A DNA stretch of 43,138 nt, taken from Maritimibacter sp. Lineage in GTDB: Bacteria; Pseudomonadota; Alphaproteobacteria; Rhodobacterales; Rhodobacteraceae. The notes beneath the pieces are model-generated. The model was given only the letters and a program-made list of their open reading frames with translations, ran no database searches and was not told where the DNA came from. This document shows positions 1 through 9,361 of the stretch, in pieces. The DNA is taken from the NCBI GenBank assembly GCA_003520545.1, contig DOUP01000135.1, forward strand, positions 508-43,645, in the 5' to 3' direction. The position numbers were made by a program, and so were the translations under genes. The first letter of the stretch is position 1; every line of letters begins with the position of its first letter.

Positions 1-2
1 GT

Positions 3-77
3 TCCGGCGTAGCTCAGCGGTAGAGCAGTTGACTGTTAATCAATTGGTCGTAGGTTCGATCCCTACCGCCGGAGCCA
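3..77 (+). tRNA. tRNA-Asn (anticodon GUU)
   Basis: The acceptor stem pairs TCCGGCG (3-9) with CGCCGGA (67-73), followed by discriminator G74 and an encoded CCA (75-77). The anticodon stem 28-32/40-44 closes a seven-base loop with GTT at 35-37, and a standard T-loop (GGTTCGATCC) is present. The gene is complete and should be functional. Its 3' part from base 32 onward is duplicated at 21049-21094, so it is the integration target of the island to its right. The last 46 bases of the present gene were therefore supplied or restored by the element. Confidence 0.97.
32..77 (+). repeat. attL: 46-bp direct repeat (tRNA-Asn 3' end)
   Basis: The sequence from A32 to A77 is identical to 21049-21094 and the flanks differ on both sides (g before and t after here; a before and a after there). 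It covers the anticodon loop, variable loop, T-arm, acceptor 3' strand and CCA. This is a typical attachment core for tyrosine integrases that use tRNA genes. Confidence 0.93.
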
Positions 78-81
78 TAAT

Positions 82-116
82 AAGCCCTTAAGTCCCAGTG
101 GCTTGAGGGCTTTTTT
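82..116 (+). terminator. Rho-independent terminator behind tRNA-Asn (island copy)
   Basis: AAGCCCTTAAGTC (82-94) pairs with GGCTTGAGGGCTT (100-112) through a five-base loop, with G-U wobbles, and is followed by a T run (111-116). It lies just inside attL, so the element carries its own terminator for the tRNA. The presumed original chromosomal terminator is now beyond attR at 21103-21132. Confidence 0.8.
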
Positions 117-145
117 GTGTTCGAGCGTAGCACAGATGTGCTCTT

Positions 146-168
146 GAATCGCCACGGAGTCGCCACCG
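146..168 (-). repeat. Left-end tandem 11-bp repeats, candidate integrase arm sites
   Basis: On the minus strand there are two adjacent copies of GGTGGCGAYTC with one variant base. The same pair occurs in the same orientation near the other end of the island at 20910-20932, upstream of the integrase. Short tandem repeats inside both ends are what arm-type integrase binding sites look like. The rest of 78-329 shows no convincing gene. Confidence 0.5.
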
Positions 169-329
169 ATGGCAGTAATTCTGTGCGCTGCGCGCCCCTC
201 GGTGCTCCACGTTCTCGCCGGATAGTTCGGCGCCTCCTAATTCGAGCGAAGTGACAAGCACATGACTTACGGAGTGTCGATCAAGAATTCCGCGAAATCG
301 TCGGCAAAACGCAGGGTGACCGGAAAGAT

Positions 330-1739
330 TCAAACGTCGCCCAGCAGCCGACCGATAGGCCGGTCAAGGTTGTTGCCGAGATTGGGCAGACGCCCCGCGA
401 CATCCTCGAAGCAAAGCGCGAATGCGGCCTGCGCCTTGATGATCTCGGCCTCCTTGACGGTCGAGCCATTGTGAACGATCTCCCCTCGCGCCTCCATGAC
501 TGAATTCACGGCATCGGTATACTCGTCGATCCCGCGTCTGCCTTTCAAACAGATGCGGAGCCGCCGTTTGACGCGCGCTGCCACGCCGCTGGCATACGAG
601 TCGGTCAGGAGTGTTTCAAAGGCGACAGCAAGTGCGACAACAGCCTCGTCGTCCGTTGTGCGGGCGCTGAAAGACTGTCGGTACCAATCGAGCGCAGTCA
701 CGACACGGGCAAATACCTTACGCCTGACGCGATCATTGCTAGCGGTGTTGACGTACTCAAGATGTCCGGCCTCGACAAGCTTGAGGGCTTGCGTCAGGCG
801 CCGCTGTGCATTGCGCACGTAAGATAGCCGCAGTGTCTCGGCACTCAGCGAAAGCGTGAGGTCCGAGAGGCGCGCCAGTTCTAGCGCGGCAACATTCATC
901 GGTACGCGTCGCAACTCCACGGCATCAGATTTTTTCTCGCGCGCCTCGCCGACCAGATAGTGATGGATATCGAGGGTCTCCCAGTTGTTGACCCTTGCCG
1001 TGGTGTGAAAGGTGCCGACCTTCTTCCCACGGTCCGCGGCAAGCGCATACAGCATGGCGGCGAGCACCGAAGACACCCTGATCTTCAGTGTATAGATAAA
1101 CTGGTTCTCGAAATACGCGCCGGTATGGGAAGCGAGGCGCACCATCATCAGCGGATTACTGGTCATCCATTCCATGTTTCCGGCACTGGTATGATGAAAA
1201 AGATCGGAGGCGTCGACTTTGCCTGCCACACCTAGTCGCGAGGCCATGCTTGCTACAAGCCGGCGTGTAGAATCAAAATCGTTGGTTTGTGCCGCGAGAC
1301 ACATCGTCATGCTTCGAAAATGAAGAAACGTTTGTGAAACGCGCCTCGACTGAAACGGAGCGTCTGTCCCTATACCGAACCCGTGCAACGGATAGAGCAC
1401 AAAACCCGGACTGCCCGCGCGCGATGTGGTCAGGAAGGAGAGCACCTCATGAACGATATTCCCGGGGTTGTTCTTTGCGGCCTGAAAAACAAGTTCGTCG
1501 ATGATCGAGACGCCTACATAGACTTCGGCTTTCCAAAGTGCACGCGCTAACGCGGACCTGATAGCCATGAGATGATGTGCAAGGCCGCCGTAGGTACCTG
1601 ATTCGAGAGTGTCCTCTCCTTCGAGAATAAGGTGCTCGAGCGTGTTGAACTCGCTGAGTTCATTATGCTTGCGGCCAAGATAAGTCTCGGCGTCGCTGAT
1701 CGGCTTCCCGGCCGGCACCTTAACACTGCTTAGGGACAT
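330..1739 (-). CDS. HEPN-domain protein (ApeA-like C-terminus), last gene of the defence operon
   Basis: The product is about 469 residues. Its C-terminal 120 residues carry the pattern of ApeA/abortive-infection HEPN domains: a helical AVAFETLLTD segment, a basic ARVKRRLRICLKG stretch, then RGEIVHNG near residues 418-425, which supplies the R-x4-H motif of HEPN ribonucleases. The N-terminal 300 residues match nothing I recognise and could be the sensor part. ATG at 1739 is preferred because GGAGGT lies 9 bases upstream; ATG at 1760 is possible but has a weaker site. The gene follows the nuclease/helicase gene by about 85 bases on the same strand and ends the operon. An RNA-cleaving abortive-infection effector is inferred. 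The HEPN call is fairly sure; activity and target are not. Confidence 0.75.
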   Translation of the reverse strand: MSLSSVKVPAGKPISDAETYLGRKHNELSEFNTLEHLILEGEDTLESGTYGGLAHHLMAIRSALARALWKAEVYVGVSIIDELVFQAAKNNPGNIVHEVLSFLTTSRAGSPGFVLYPLHGFGIGTDAPFQSRRVSQTFLHFRSMTMCLAAQTNDFDSTRRLVASMASRLGVAGKVDASDLFHHTSAGNMEWMTSNPLMMVRLASHTGAYFENQFIYTLKIRVSSVLAAMLYALAADRGKKVGTFHTTARVNNWETLDIHHYLVGEAREKKSDAVELRRVPMNVAALELARLSDLTLSLSAETLRLSYVRNAQRRLTQALKLVEAGHLEYVNTASNDRVRRKVFARVVTALDWYRQSFSARTTDDEAVVALAVAFETLLTDSYASGVAARVKRRLRICLKGRRGIDEYTDAVNSVMEARGEIVHNGSTVKEAEIIKAQAAFALCFEDVAGRLPNLGNNLDRPIGRLLGDV

Positions 1740-1824
1740 CTTTCGGGGACCTCCAGCCATATGCCGCGCACTTCCCGCACAAATCCTATTACCGACGGTC
1801 CCGCGGTGCGCTTGCGAACCCTCT

Positions 1825-3795
1825 TCATTCGTCGAGACTCACCCACTCGATAAAGTCCTGCCGCTGCTCAAAAACGGCTCGAAAAGCATCCTTTATTGGC
1901 GACGTGCGCTTAGAAAGATTGACGACCAGTGTGTCCATCGCACGGGTTAATGGGATCATCGTCCATTGCGCGGCGAATGCATCGGCCAGGTCTTCCTGCG
2001 TGTCAAACAGCCCACCGAGGTCTTGCGGAGCGTTCATCCATTGCCGGTATTTGTAGTCATAGAAATCATCGAAGGCGTAGTTAATGACAGTCCAGCCTTC
2101 GAGTCCGCGGCAAGAGTCGTACTGCACGATCCGCAGCGCATCGCGATCAGTCGGATACTGCGCGCGAACGTCTACTGCCGTAGCGTCCCAGACCAGACCT
2201 CCTTCAGCATTTATGGTGCGTCCGGGCACTGAATAGGTACTGTCCTCGTCGTGAATGACAAGTGACGGTGGTACGCAGGCAAGCAGGTCGACGGGATAGT
2301 TGCCGAGTTCAGCGGCCTCGGCTCTCAGGCGCTCGTAAATTGCGGTGTCATGTGCCATGTCGCCTTCGACAACCAGAACGCGGCCACCGTTTGCGTCCGG
2401 ATTGGGCTCAAGGTCCCAGTTCTGAAGATTGAGCCCCTGCGCAGTATCAGCAACAAAGTGTGCAAGATTGGCCTTCATGCGAAGGCAGCGCCGCAGCCGG
2501 CGGGGGCGCAATTTGTCGCTGGTAAGGCCTGCGTCCCAATCAGCAATCGAGGCGCGCACATACTGATCCACGCCGTCCGCAACGACAATTCGCTCGGGAG
2601 GGTAAACGGCGCGCAAAATTTCGATCTCGTTGGACGGCCAGTCCTGCCCTTCATCGACAAACACGATACCCCATGCGAACGCGTCGGCTTGTTCTTCGAC
2701 GATTTCGGCGAGGTCTTCAGGTGAAACTGCGCCGTTCCGGAGATAGTCGAGAAGCGCCTCTTTATGCTCTTCGTACTTTTCGAGAAAGGCGTCATCGCTC
2801 TCGATGATCCCCAGTTCACGCATAAGGCGCCCGATGAAGGCATGCACGGTATCGATGCTGATACCGCCTTTTTCAAGCTGACGTGGCACACCGAGAAGCG
2901 CCATTGTGCGCCGCATGTCCGCTACTAGTGCCTTGTTATAGGTAAGGACGAGTGAACGCATGCCGCAAATGTCATAGGCGCGGTATGCCATCTGTAGCAA
3001 AATCACGGTCTTGCCGACACCGCCCCTGCCGCGGATGACGATCTGTCGTTCTCCAAGGTCATCAAGCCACTCGTCAGGTAGCGCCGATTTCACGATGCGG
3101 TCCATTCGACGGCGGTCAATGGGCGTTGGCTCAAGTGTTTTCAGGACATGTGCCTCTGGGGCAAGGATAGCATCGAACTTCTCATCTGGCCCGAAGCTGA
3201 TCGTCACATAGCGGTCTCTTGCGAGGGGCTGTGAAATCTGACCAACGATGTTTAGTATCTTCTCGAAACTCGCGTCGATACCGAATGAATTGTGCGGACG
3301 ATCTGGAAGGTCGACTTCGCGCAAACCTGAGAAGAAGATCATATCCTGAATGTACGGGGGCGAAAAACCGGCGCGCTGAAGATAGGTCTTGAGTTCAAAA
3401 ACCTGTTTGAACGCTTTCTCCGTAACGCATTCCCACCCTCTCGGGTATTTCACGGAAGCAACCTTGTCATTGAATTTGACGCCGGTCGCATCATGGGACT
3501 TAACCTCAATAGCGAGCGCAAAACTCCGTACCGAAGCGGCGCGTGGAACAAAGGGATCGCCGTTCTTGGGATAGAACCGGTTCTCGACATCGAATGAGCG
3601 TGGCTCAGCAAAATGTCCGACTACAAAGACATCGATATCTTCATACTGCTGACCATAGAGTTTGAGACTAACGAAGATCTTTACATGGTCATCCTGATGC
3701 TGGCTGAGATCGGGCCAAACAGCCAGGATTTTCTCGCGGAGATGCCGCGCCGCTTCGTATTCCTGTCCTTCATTTGCGCCTACCAGTTCGATCAA
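1825..3795 (-). CDS. N-terminal nuclease-like domain fused to a UvrD/DUF2075-type SF1 helicase
   Basis: The protein has 656 residues. Residues 1-150 look like a NERD/PD-(D/E)xK fold, with DIDVFVVG (53-60) and AIEVKSHD (95-102) giving the D and ExK positions. An SF1 helicase core follows, with Walker A GRGGVGKT at 256-263, the LTYNK segment near 284-288, and a DEGQDWP Walker B motif at 381-387. The only good start is TTG at 3795, eight bases after the druE-like stop, with a GAGCAAG ribosome site that overlaps the end of the upstream gene, so translation is probably coupled. The position makes it part of the defence operon. It probably cuts and unwinds foreign DNA, which is inference. Nuclease activity is less certain than the ATPase. 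Confidence 0.8.
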   Translation of the reverse strand: MIELVGANEGQEYEAARHLREKILAVWPDLSQHQDDHVKIFVSLKLYGQQYEDIDVFVVGHFAEPRSFDVENRFYPKNGDPFVPRAASVRSFALAIEVKSHDATGVKFNDKVASVKYPRGWECVTEKAFKQVFELKTYLQRAGFSPPYIQDMIFFSGLREVDLPDRPHNSFGIDASFEKILNIVGQISQPLARDRYVTISFGPDEKFDAILAPEAHVLKTLEPTPIDRRRMDRIVKSALPDEWLDDLGERQIVIRGRGGVGKTVILLQMAYRAYDICGMRSLVLTYNKALVADMRRTMALLGVPRQLEKGGISIDTVHAFIGRLMRELGIIESDDAFLEKYEEHKEALLDYLRNGAVSPEDLAEIVEEQADAFAWGIVFVDEGQDWPSNEIEILRAVYPPERIVVADGVDQYVRASIADWDAGLTSDKLRPRRLRRCLRMKANLAHFVADTAQGLNLQNWDLEPNPDANGGRVLVVEGDMAHDTAIYERLRAEAAELGNYPVDLLACVPPSLVIHDEDSTYSVPGRTINAEGGLVWDATAVDVRAQYPTDRDALRIVQYDSCRGLEGWTVINYAFDDFYDYKYRQWMNAPQDLGGLFDTQEDLADAFAAQWTMIPLTRAMDTLVVNLSKRTSPIKDAFRAVFEQRQDFIEWVSLDE

Positions 3796-3802
3796 TTCTT
3801 GC

Positions 3803-6800
3803 TCACAATTCTAACTGCTGCAGAACCCTCCGGCTGACAGCCGGAAGATTCCCGCGGACTTCAAGTTCGTTCTCTACGATGACCCGATACTCCGTGCTGC
3901 TATCTCTCAAATCCGCGACACGTGAATCCGCCGGATGGCCGGTCGTTAAAGGTCCCGAGAGGGCAATAACAGACTTTTTGCCACCCGTCTCGACGAGGAT
4001 GGGTGCTTCCAAAGTTTCGCCGGAGCTATATGAGACTGTAGTCCAGGCCGAAAAACTTACGTCAGCTTCACAACGTCGACGGAGATCATTCAGGAGTAGT
4101 TCGGTAGAGTTTCGTAGCCTTTGCTCGTCAAAGCCCGGACGCTGGCCGGACAAAAGATACTCAAAGAGTTCGACGCCGACATGCCGGTCTAGTAGCCGAT
4201 GCTCAAGTTTGTTCTTGAAGCTTCTCAAGCAGCGGTAGCAGGAGCCGTCGCACCCCTCCGGGCAATGCTTCAGGAGGTTAAGCCCACGCTGAAATAGTTC
4301 GAGGCCACGCCCTGCAATCTGTGTTGCGAACCCCGCCCCCCCTGGTAGCGTATCGTAGAGAAAAACCTCAACCTCCTTGCCTGACTTCCCGCCAATTGTC
4401 AGGGCCGGACGAAACTCGGCCATCAATTCTCCGGGCTCAACCTCAAGGAGTTGGCATGCGGCCTTAGCAAGTGCCTCACTGGCAGTCCGCAGTGCTACCT
4501 GAGTTGAATAGTGGACAGGCCGCAGTTCGATGGGTTTTTCCACGCGCATCGAAAAAAGGGCAATATCGGTGATGAAGTCGGTGCCCAGGACAAGGTGGCG
4601 GGAGGGGTTCATCCCGTCACACATTTGCTTGTCATCGGCATCGGGATAGGGTTTTCGATGGGGCCCTGCGAGGCTTGGCGTGGGCGTCGAACTCGCCTCT
4701 ATGCGGCCGCACTTCACGCAGTATGTATATCCATCGTCTTGGGGTCCGGTGTTGGATACGAGGAGATGCTCGCGCGTGCTTAGACTTCGGATGCGGTCGT
4801 TCGCGGGAAGCCAGCCTGCACTGTCACCAGGTGTACCCATTGTAAGTTTGGCGCGGGTGGCATAACTCGTCTCCGGGATTTCGTCCGGCGATGTTACTTC
4901 ATCTTCAAAAACGGGATGGGCAAAACCAGGCGGACGTAACCAGTAACGTGCAGGGCCAAAGGTCCCGCTTTCGCCGCACGCTTCGCAGTCGGCTGTATCC
5001 CTTCGGATCACCTCGCCCTGCTCATAGGTTCTCGCATAGCCACATTCCGAGCACTCCATGTAAAGACGCCGGGATTGCCAGGCTTCATAGCGATCATCTT
5101 TCATGACCGAGTAGATCGCCCCGGAAGTATAACACTTCCCGGAAATCCAGACCTGTTTACCAGGGGCGTATTGTGAGAGGGCCACGGGAAGGCCTTGGGA
5201 CGGCGCGAACTTCATGATGTGGCGATAGGGAGACGAGCGATCTCTATCGAAAACATGGAATGTCGCTACATCCGTCGGGAAGGCGTAGCGTGGCAGTTTC
5301 CCGCAGTAGAGAAGACGGTCAAGTAGCTTGTTCGGTTGCGAACCCTGCTGTGGCCGCTCCTCACCTTCCTCAGCTGCTTCTTCATCTCCACCGTCATTTT
5401 CATCGTCATCTTCGTCGCTATCATCTGAAGCGTCCGACGTGATCGCTTCATCAACGGCTTTCAAGCAATCATCAACGAAGTCCTTCAGCAACCCGGCCTT
5501 GTCGTCATCAGACAGATCGACGGGCAGCCAGGAGGCGATGCGGTCTCTCAATCGGCCTTCATTCCCAGAGAGCCACGATGCGAAGTCGTCACGATTCAAT
5601 ACGGAATCAGGGCGGCGGAAAGCCGATACGCTCCCAAGCACCGAGAACAGGTCGTGAGGCTGGGTGGCGTCAACGACGGGAAGGCGTTCCTGGTGGTAAT
5701 TTTGAAGCAGGAACGCACGGATATGACGGCGGGCAATCTCCGGATTATCGAGTGTTAGTCTCGGATCGATGACTCTGCCGCGGATCATCTCGTCCGGTCT
5801 GGAAAAATAGTGTTCGTCGTGACTGTCCGCGCTTCCAAACGCCAAGACGGTTGCGACGGCATTGCCTCGGCGACCGGCTCGGCCGGCGCGCTGCTGATAG
5901 TTGGCGCGGCCGGGCGGCATGTTTCGAAGCGCGACGCCGGATAGTGCGCCGAGATCGATACCGACCTCCATCGTCGTTGTACTTGAAAGTATGTCGACTG
6001 CGGCGGACCGCGAACCTGATCCGGTGCCGGCGATAGCGATGTCCTGAAAGAGGAGTTCGTTTTCTTCCGCTTTCGAAAAGACGTCCTCATTCTGGGGCGC
6101 GTTTAGTTGCGCCGTGTGTTCGGCAGCAATGAGTGCCATCGGTTGACGGGGCGGGTCAGCGAGCGCCTCGGTCACAGGCTTCCGGTAGAAGCCCTTACGC
6201 GCCTGGAAAACTGCATCGGTATCCGGATCAAATGCGTTTACACTTGCGCTACCGCAGTCGAGACAGGACGCATAGCCGGGAATTGGCCGGTGGACGGACT
6301 TGCAACTGTCGCAGTGGACCCATTCACCGTCGAACTGGAGCGATAGCTCGCTGCCGTTGAGATAGCGATTGCCCCCCGCATTCGAACTTGTAAACTTCGA
6401 CAACAGCACGGGATGCCAGTGATCCCAGAAGGTCTTTCTCGCATTTGTGTCGGTGATGACCTTGTTGATGGCCTTGATCTGCGACTTAGGCTTTCGTGAA
6501 CGAATTCTGTAGCCTTCGGAGGCACTCCCATCGATCCAAGTTCCCGGCGAGTGCGTCAGACCGAATCCCGTCCAGCAACGCATCCAGAAGCGCGCCAGAG
6601 CGAGCTTTGACTCATCGTCTTCGGCAATCCCGGCAATTGAAGGCAGGCCTGTGACGTCGTCACGATTGCCGTCGCGCTCTCGCAGCGAGGCAAGCGCCAA
6701 TGCTTCCATGCCGTAGAACCTGTCGGAGAGCGTCGTCAGCATGCTGCTAAGGAGCGCCTCGGGCGGCCTCTTGGCACGCAAACCCATTAAGAGTTGTAGG

Positions 6801-9361
6801 AGTTTCGTCGGATCTTCATGGTCGTTAGTGTCGATTGCTTTCTCAACCATTTCCTCGGCTTCGATGAAGTTCTCGTTGAAATGAAGTTCTGGGCGAAGCC
6901 GTACATTGAGCTCGTGCGAAGCGATCAACACTCCTAGGAACAGATCGTCCAGATTTAGAAACGGGCCGAGTGCGGCTTGATCCTGAAGCCATTTGAAGCC
7001 GGCGATAATCAGGGGCCGAAGGGAATCGCGTTCGGAGAACATTTGTACGTTTGGTGCCAGGCGCGCCGCGACTTGCCGCGAGTCCGAAAACGCGAGAACC
7101 TTTCTTCCCCTTAACGGCGCGAAAGCCGTCGCTTCCTGCGGTCCCGGCGGCTGAATCTGGATTTGACGGGTCAGCAAGGCCTGAAAAGGCTGGTCACCTT
7201 TCGTTTGGTGATCTTGAACATAGCTGCGGCCGAAGCGCGCCGTCTTGCCGCATACAGCACATGGCACAAATTTGCCGGGAGGCTCCGGGTTTCCGCCGCG
7301 TTGGTCATCATCATCATCATGACCGTCCGCGAGGCGGTCCTGGCGCAGAAAAACGGTCCGCATGCGCGGACCGAGTGTGTGGGGATTGAGTTGACCGGTT
7401 TCCAGGTCATAGCCTGCAGGCTCTGCTGCATCCTCGTACGCCGGGTCTTCCAAAAGAAGATCAAGCGGTTCGAGAGGAACGGACTCGCCGCCGGCCATCT
7501 TGAGTGCTTCTCCGGGCTCCGCCCAAAGGTCGCGCGGCTCGTCGACGTCGTCCGTGTAGGCGCGGGCATAAGCTGTACCGCAGTTCCGGCATGTGAACAG
7601 TTCGAGTACGCGGGCGCCGCAACCACATTGGTCCATCGGTTGCGAGTACATCTTTCCGCAGATGCCCCCACGTTCATCGCCAGAGATTTCGGTGCATTCC
7701 GGGTCCATGCAGACCCACAGTCCCGGTAGTCCGCGAAAAAAGTTATGGACGCGGCATGGCAGGAGCCCCGGCAATCCGGGTGTAGGACGGGCAACGCTTC
7801 CGAGTGCCATCAAGACGGTCACGGCCTCATCAGCCAGTCGCTCCGACACGCCACCACTGAACAGGAAAGGGCCGAGTTCGGCGATAGGTTTCGCCTCTTC
7901 CATCGTTGCGTTGACAAGACGACCCATCGGTCCGAAATCCTTCAGAGCCTCATAAAGTGCAGGCTCTACGGAACCTGACGCCGACGTACCGCGATAGTCG
8001 AGAAGCGTCCGCACCGCCTCGATCCTGCCTTCCTCTGAGTCTGCGTCATAGAATGCTTGCAATTGCACCGCGGCAAGCATCTCGGCATCCTTCTGTGAAC
8101 CGGACTCAGCGTTGGGCTTGAGGTCAAGAGACCCTTTCACCGGCACGAACGTCTCAGCGGGAACACCCGTAAGTTGCGCACCAAACTCCGGTGCGTAATC
8201 ATGGTCGCTGAAGCTGGCCGTGGCGCAAATGACCTGAAGTCGCTCGTGCGAAATACCGAGACGGTCCCGAAGCCTGCGAAGCAGAAGACCTACCTCGGCA
8301 CCGGCTGCGCCGCGATACAGGTGTGCTTCGTCAAGGACGACGAGGAATGTCTCCTCAGGGTTCTTTTCCAGCCACTCGCGCGTTTTATCGAAGATCGGTC
8401 GCTCGATGGGCCGCATCAGCATGTATTCCAGCATCGAGTAGTTGGTGACCAAAAGGTCAGGAGGGGCAATCTGCACTTCGTGACGTGTCAGGAGTTCTGA
8501 GTCGTCCGGAAGCGTCACGGCGCGCACAAATTCCCCTGTGCGCCTGTCCTGCCAGTCCGAACCTTTTTGTCCGAACCACGCAGCCAGATCAGGTTTTGCC
8601 GGCCACTTGCCTCTTTCCTTCAAGGCCTTGAGAAGGGTCTTGGCTTCTGTCTTCTCTTCAGAATCTTCACTTTCCGTCCGCCGGAGCACGTCGACATAAA
8701 AATCGTCGAATGACTGAAGCCTTTGCGAGTCTTTTTGGGACGTACGAACACCGGCATAGGGCGTCCGGCTTGTGTATCGGGCAAACCGGGGCGGTCGCCC
8801 GCACCAGGACTTGAATGTATCCACGAGGCGCGGATCACCAAGCAGGGCACGAAGCCGACCCAATTGGTCGTTCACGAGCGCGTTCATCGGATACATGATC
8901 AAAGCCCGCATTGCGGGCTCTTCCGCGAAAGCTGTCGGTCTTTCTTTGGCTTCCCTTGCGAACTTTCCAAGGATCGGCAACAAGAAGGACTCCGTCTTGC
9001 CGGAACCCGTTCCGGTCATAATGACGAGGTTTTTTCCGTCGACGAGGCTCCCCCTCAGCGAATCTCCTTGATGGCTATAAGGCGGGTCGTAGATAAGCTT
9101 GGGTAACTCACCTTCCTGCGCACTCAGCCTATTGAAGAGATTCAACGCCGCCTCCGGAACACCAACCATGGAGCCGAAGGCATCGCCGGACACATACTTT
9201 GGCGTGGATTCAAGATAAGGAACGCCATGTATCACACCATCGCGGTCGAGAAGGCGTTGCCGCTGGGCAATGAGCGAAGGCGCGCTAATGTGGTAAGTTG
9301 CTTCGATGTAGTCCGTCAGTGAATCATGCAGATTTTCAATTGTTTGCTTGATCGTTTGCAT
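3803..9361 (-). CDS. druE: Giant DEAH-box helicase with C-terminal DUF1998, DruE-like
   Basis: This 1852-residue protein is the signature component of Druantia systems. Walker A GTGSGKT lies at 117-123, DEAH at 344-347, the CATAS motif III soon after, and QRAGRAGRRG (motif VI) near 1155. The middle region (about 540-620) has several cysteine pairs in a zinc-ribbon-like pattern. The C-terminus carries DUF1998 with LYDTLPGGAGF near 1670 and the four-cysteine element CPEGCDGSCYRC near 1710. A long acidic low-complexity run (around 1320-1350) separates the parts. The start ATG overlaps the upstream stop as TGATG. The size and domain order fit DruE. DISARM also uses DUF1998 helicase-type proteins, but the DUF4338 gene in the same operon argues for Druantia. 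Confidence 0.9.
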   Translation of the reverse strand: MQTIKQTIENLHDSLTDYIEATYHISAPSLIAQRQRLLDRDGVIHGVPYLESTPKYVSGDAFGSMVGVPEAALNLFNRLSAQEGELPKLIYDPPYSHQGDSLRGSLVDGKNLVIMTGTGSGKTESFLLPILGKFAREAKERPTAFAEEPAMRALIMYPMNALVNDQLGRLRALLGDPRLVDTFKSWCGRPPRFARYTSRTPYAGVRTSQKDSQRLQSFDDFYVDVLRRTESEDSEEKTEAKTLLKALKERGKWPAKPDLAAWFGQKGSDWQDRRTGEFVRAVTLPDDSELLTRHEVQIAPPDLLVTNYSMLEYMLMRPIERPIFDKTREWLEKNPEETFLVVLDEAHLYRGAAGAEVGLLLRRLRDRLGISHERLQVICATASFSDHDYAPEFGAQLTGVPAETFVPVKGSLDLKPNAESGSQKDAEMLAAVQLQAFYDADSEEGRIEAVRTLLDYRGTSASGSVEPALYEALKDFGPMGRLVNATMEEAKPIAELGPFLFSGGVSERLADEAVTVLMALGSVARPTPGLPGLLPCRVHNFFRGLPGLWVCMDPECTEISGDERGGICGKMYSQPMDQCGCGARVLELFTCRNCGTAYARAYTDDVDEPRDLWAEPGEALKMAGGESVPLEPLDLLLEDPAYEDAAEPAGYDLETGQLNPHTLGPRMRTVFLRQDRLADGHDDDDDQRGGNPEPPGKFVPCAVCGKTARFGRSYVQDHQTKGDQPFQALLTRQIQIQPPGPQEATAFAPLRGRKVLAFSDSRQVAARLAPNVQMFSERDSLRPLIIAGFKWLQDQAALGPFLNLDDLFLGVLIASHELNVRLRPELHFNENFIEAEEMVEKAIDTNDHEDPTKLLQLLMGLRAKRPPEALLSSMLTTLSDRFYGMEALALASLRERDGNRDDVTGLPSIAGIAEDDESKLALARFWMRCWTGFGLTHSPGTWIDGSASEGYRIRSRKPKSQIKAINKVITDTNARKTFWDHWHPVLLSKFTSSNAGGNRYLNGSELSLQFDGEWVHCDSCKSVHRPIPGYASCLDCGSASVNAFDPDTDAVFQARKGFYRKPVTEALADPPRQPMALIAAEHTAQLNAPQNEDVFSKAEENELLFQDIAIAGTGSGSRSAAVDILSSTTTMEVGIDLGALSGVALRNMPPGRANYQQRAGRAGRRGNAVATVLAFGSADSHDEHYFSRPDEMIRGRVIDPRLTLDNPEIARRHIRAFLLQNYHQERLPVVDATQPHDLFSVLGSVSAFRRPDSVLNRDDFASWLSGNEGRLRDRIASWLPVDLSDDDKAGLLKDFVDDCLKAVDEAITSDASDDSDEDDDENDGGDEEAAEEGEERPQQGSQPNKLLDRLLYCGKLPRYAFPTDVATFHVFDRDRSSPYRHIMKFAPSQGLPVALSQYAPGKQVWISGKCYTSGAIYSVMKDDRYEAWQSRRLYMECSECGYARTYEQGEVIRRDTADCEACGESGTFGPARYWLRPPGFAHPVFEDEVTSPDEIPETSYATRAKLTMGTPGDSAGWLPANDRIRSLSTREHLLVSNTGPQDDGYTYCVKCGRIEASSTPTPSLAGPHRKPYPDADDKQMCDGMNPSRHLVLGTDFITDIALFSMRVEKPIELRPVHYSTQVALRTASEALAKAACQLLEVEPGELMAEFRPALTIGGKSGKEVEVFLYDTLPGGAGFATQIAGRGLELFQRGLNLLKHCPEGCDGSCYRCLRSFKNKLEHRLLDRHVGVELFEYLLSGQRPGFDEQRLRNSTELLLNDLRRRCEADVSFSAWTTVSYSSGETLEAPILVETGGKKSVIALSGPLTTGHPADSRVADLRDSSTEYRVIVENELEVRGNLPAVSRRVLQQLEL

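Noticed and set aside
88..333. Short minus-strand frame between the left att site and the HEPN gene
   Set aside because: It has no family match; the apparent link to the integrase N-terminus is explained by the 11-bp repeats.
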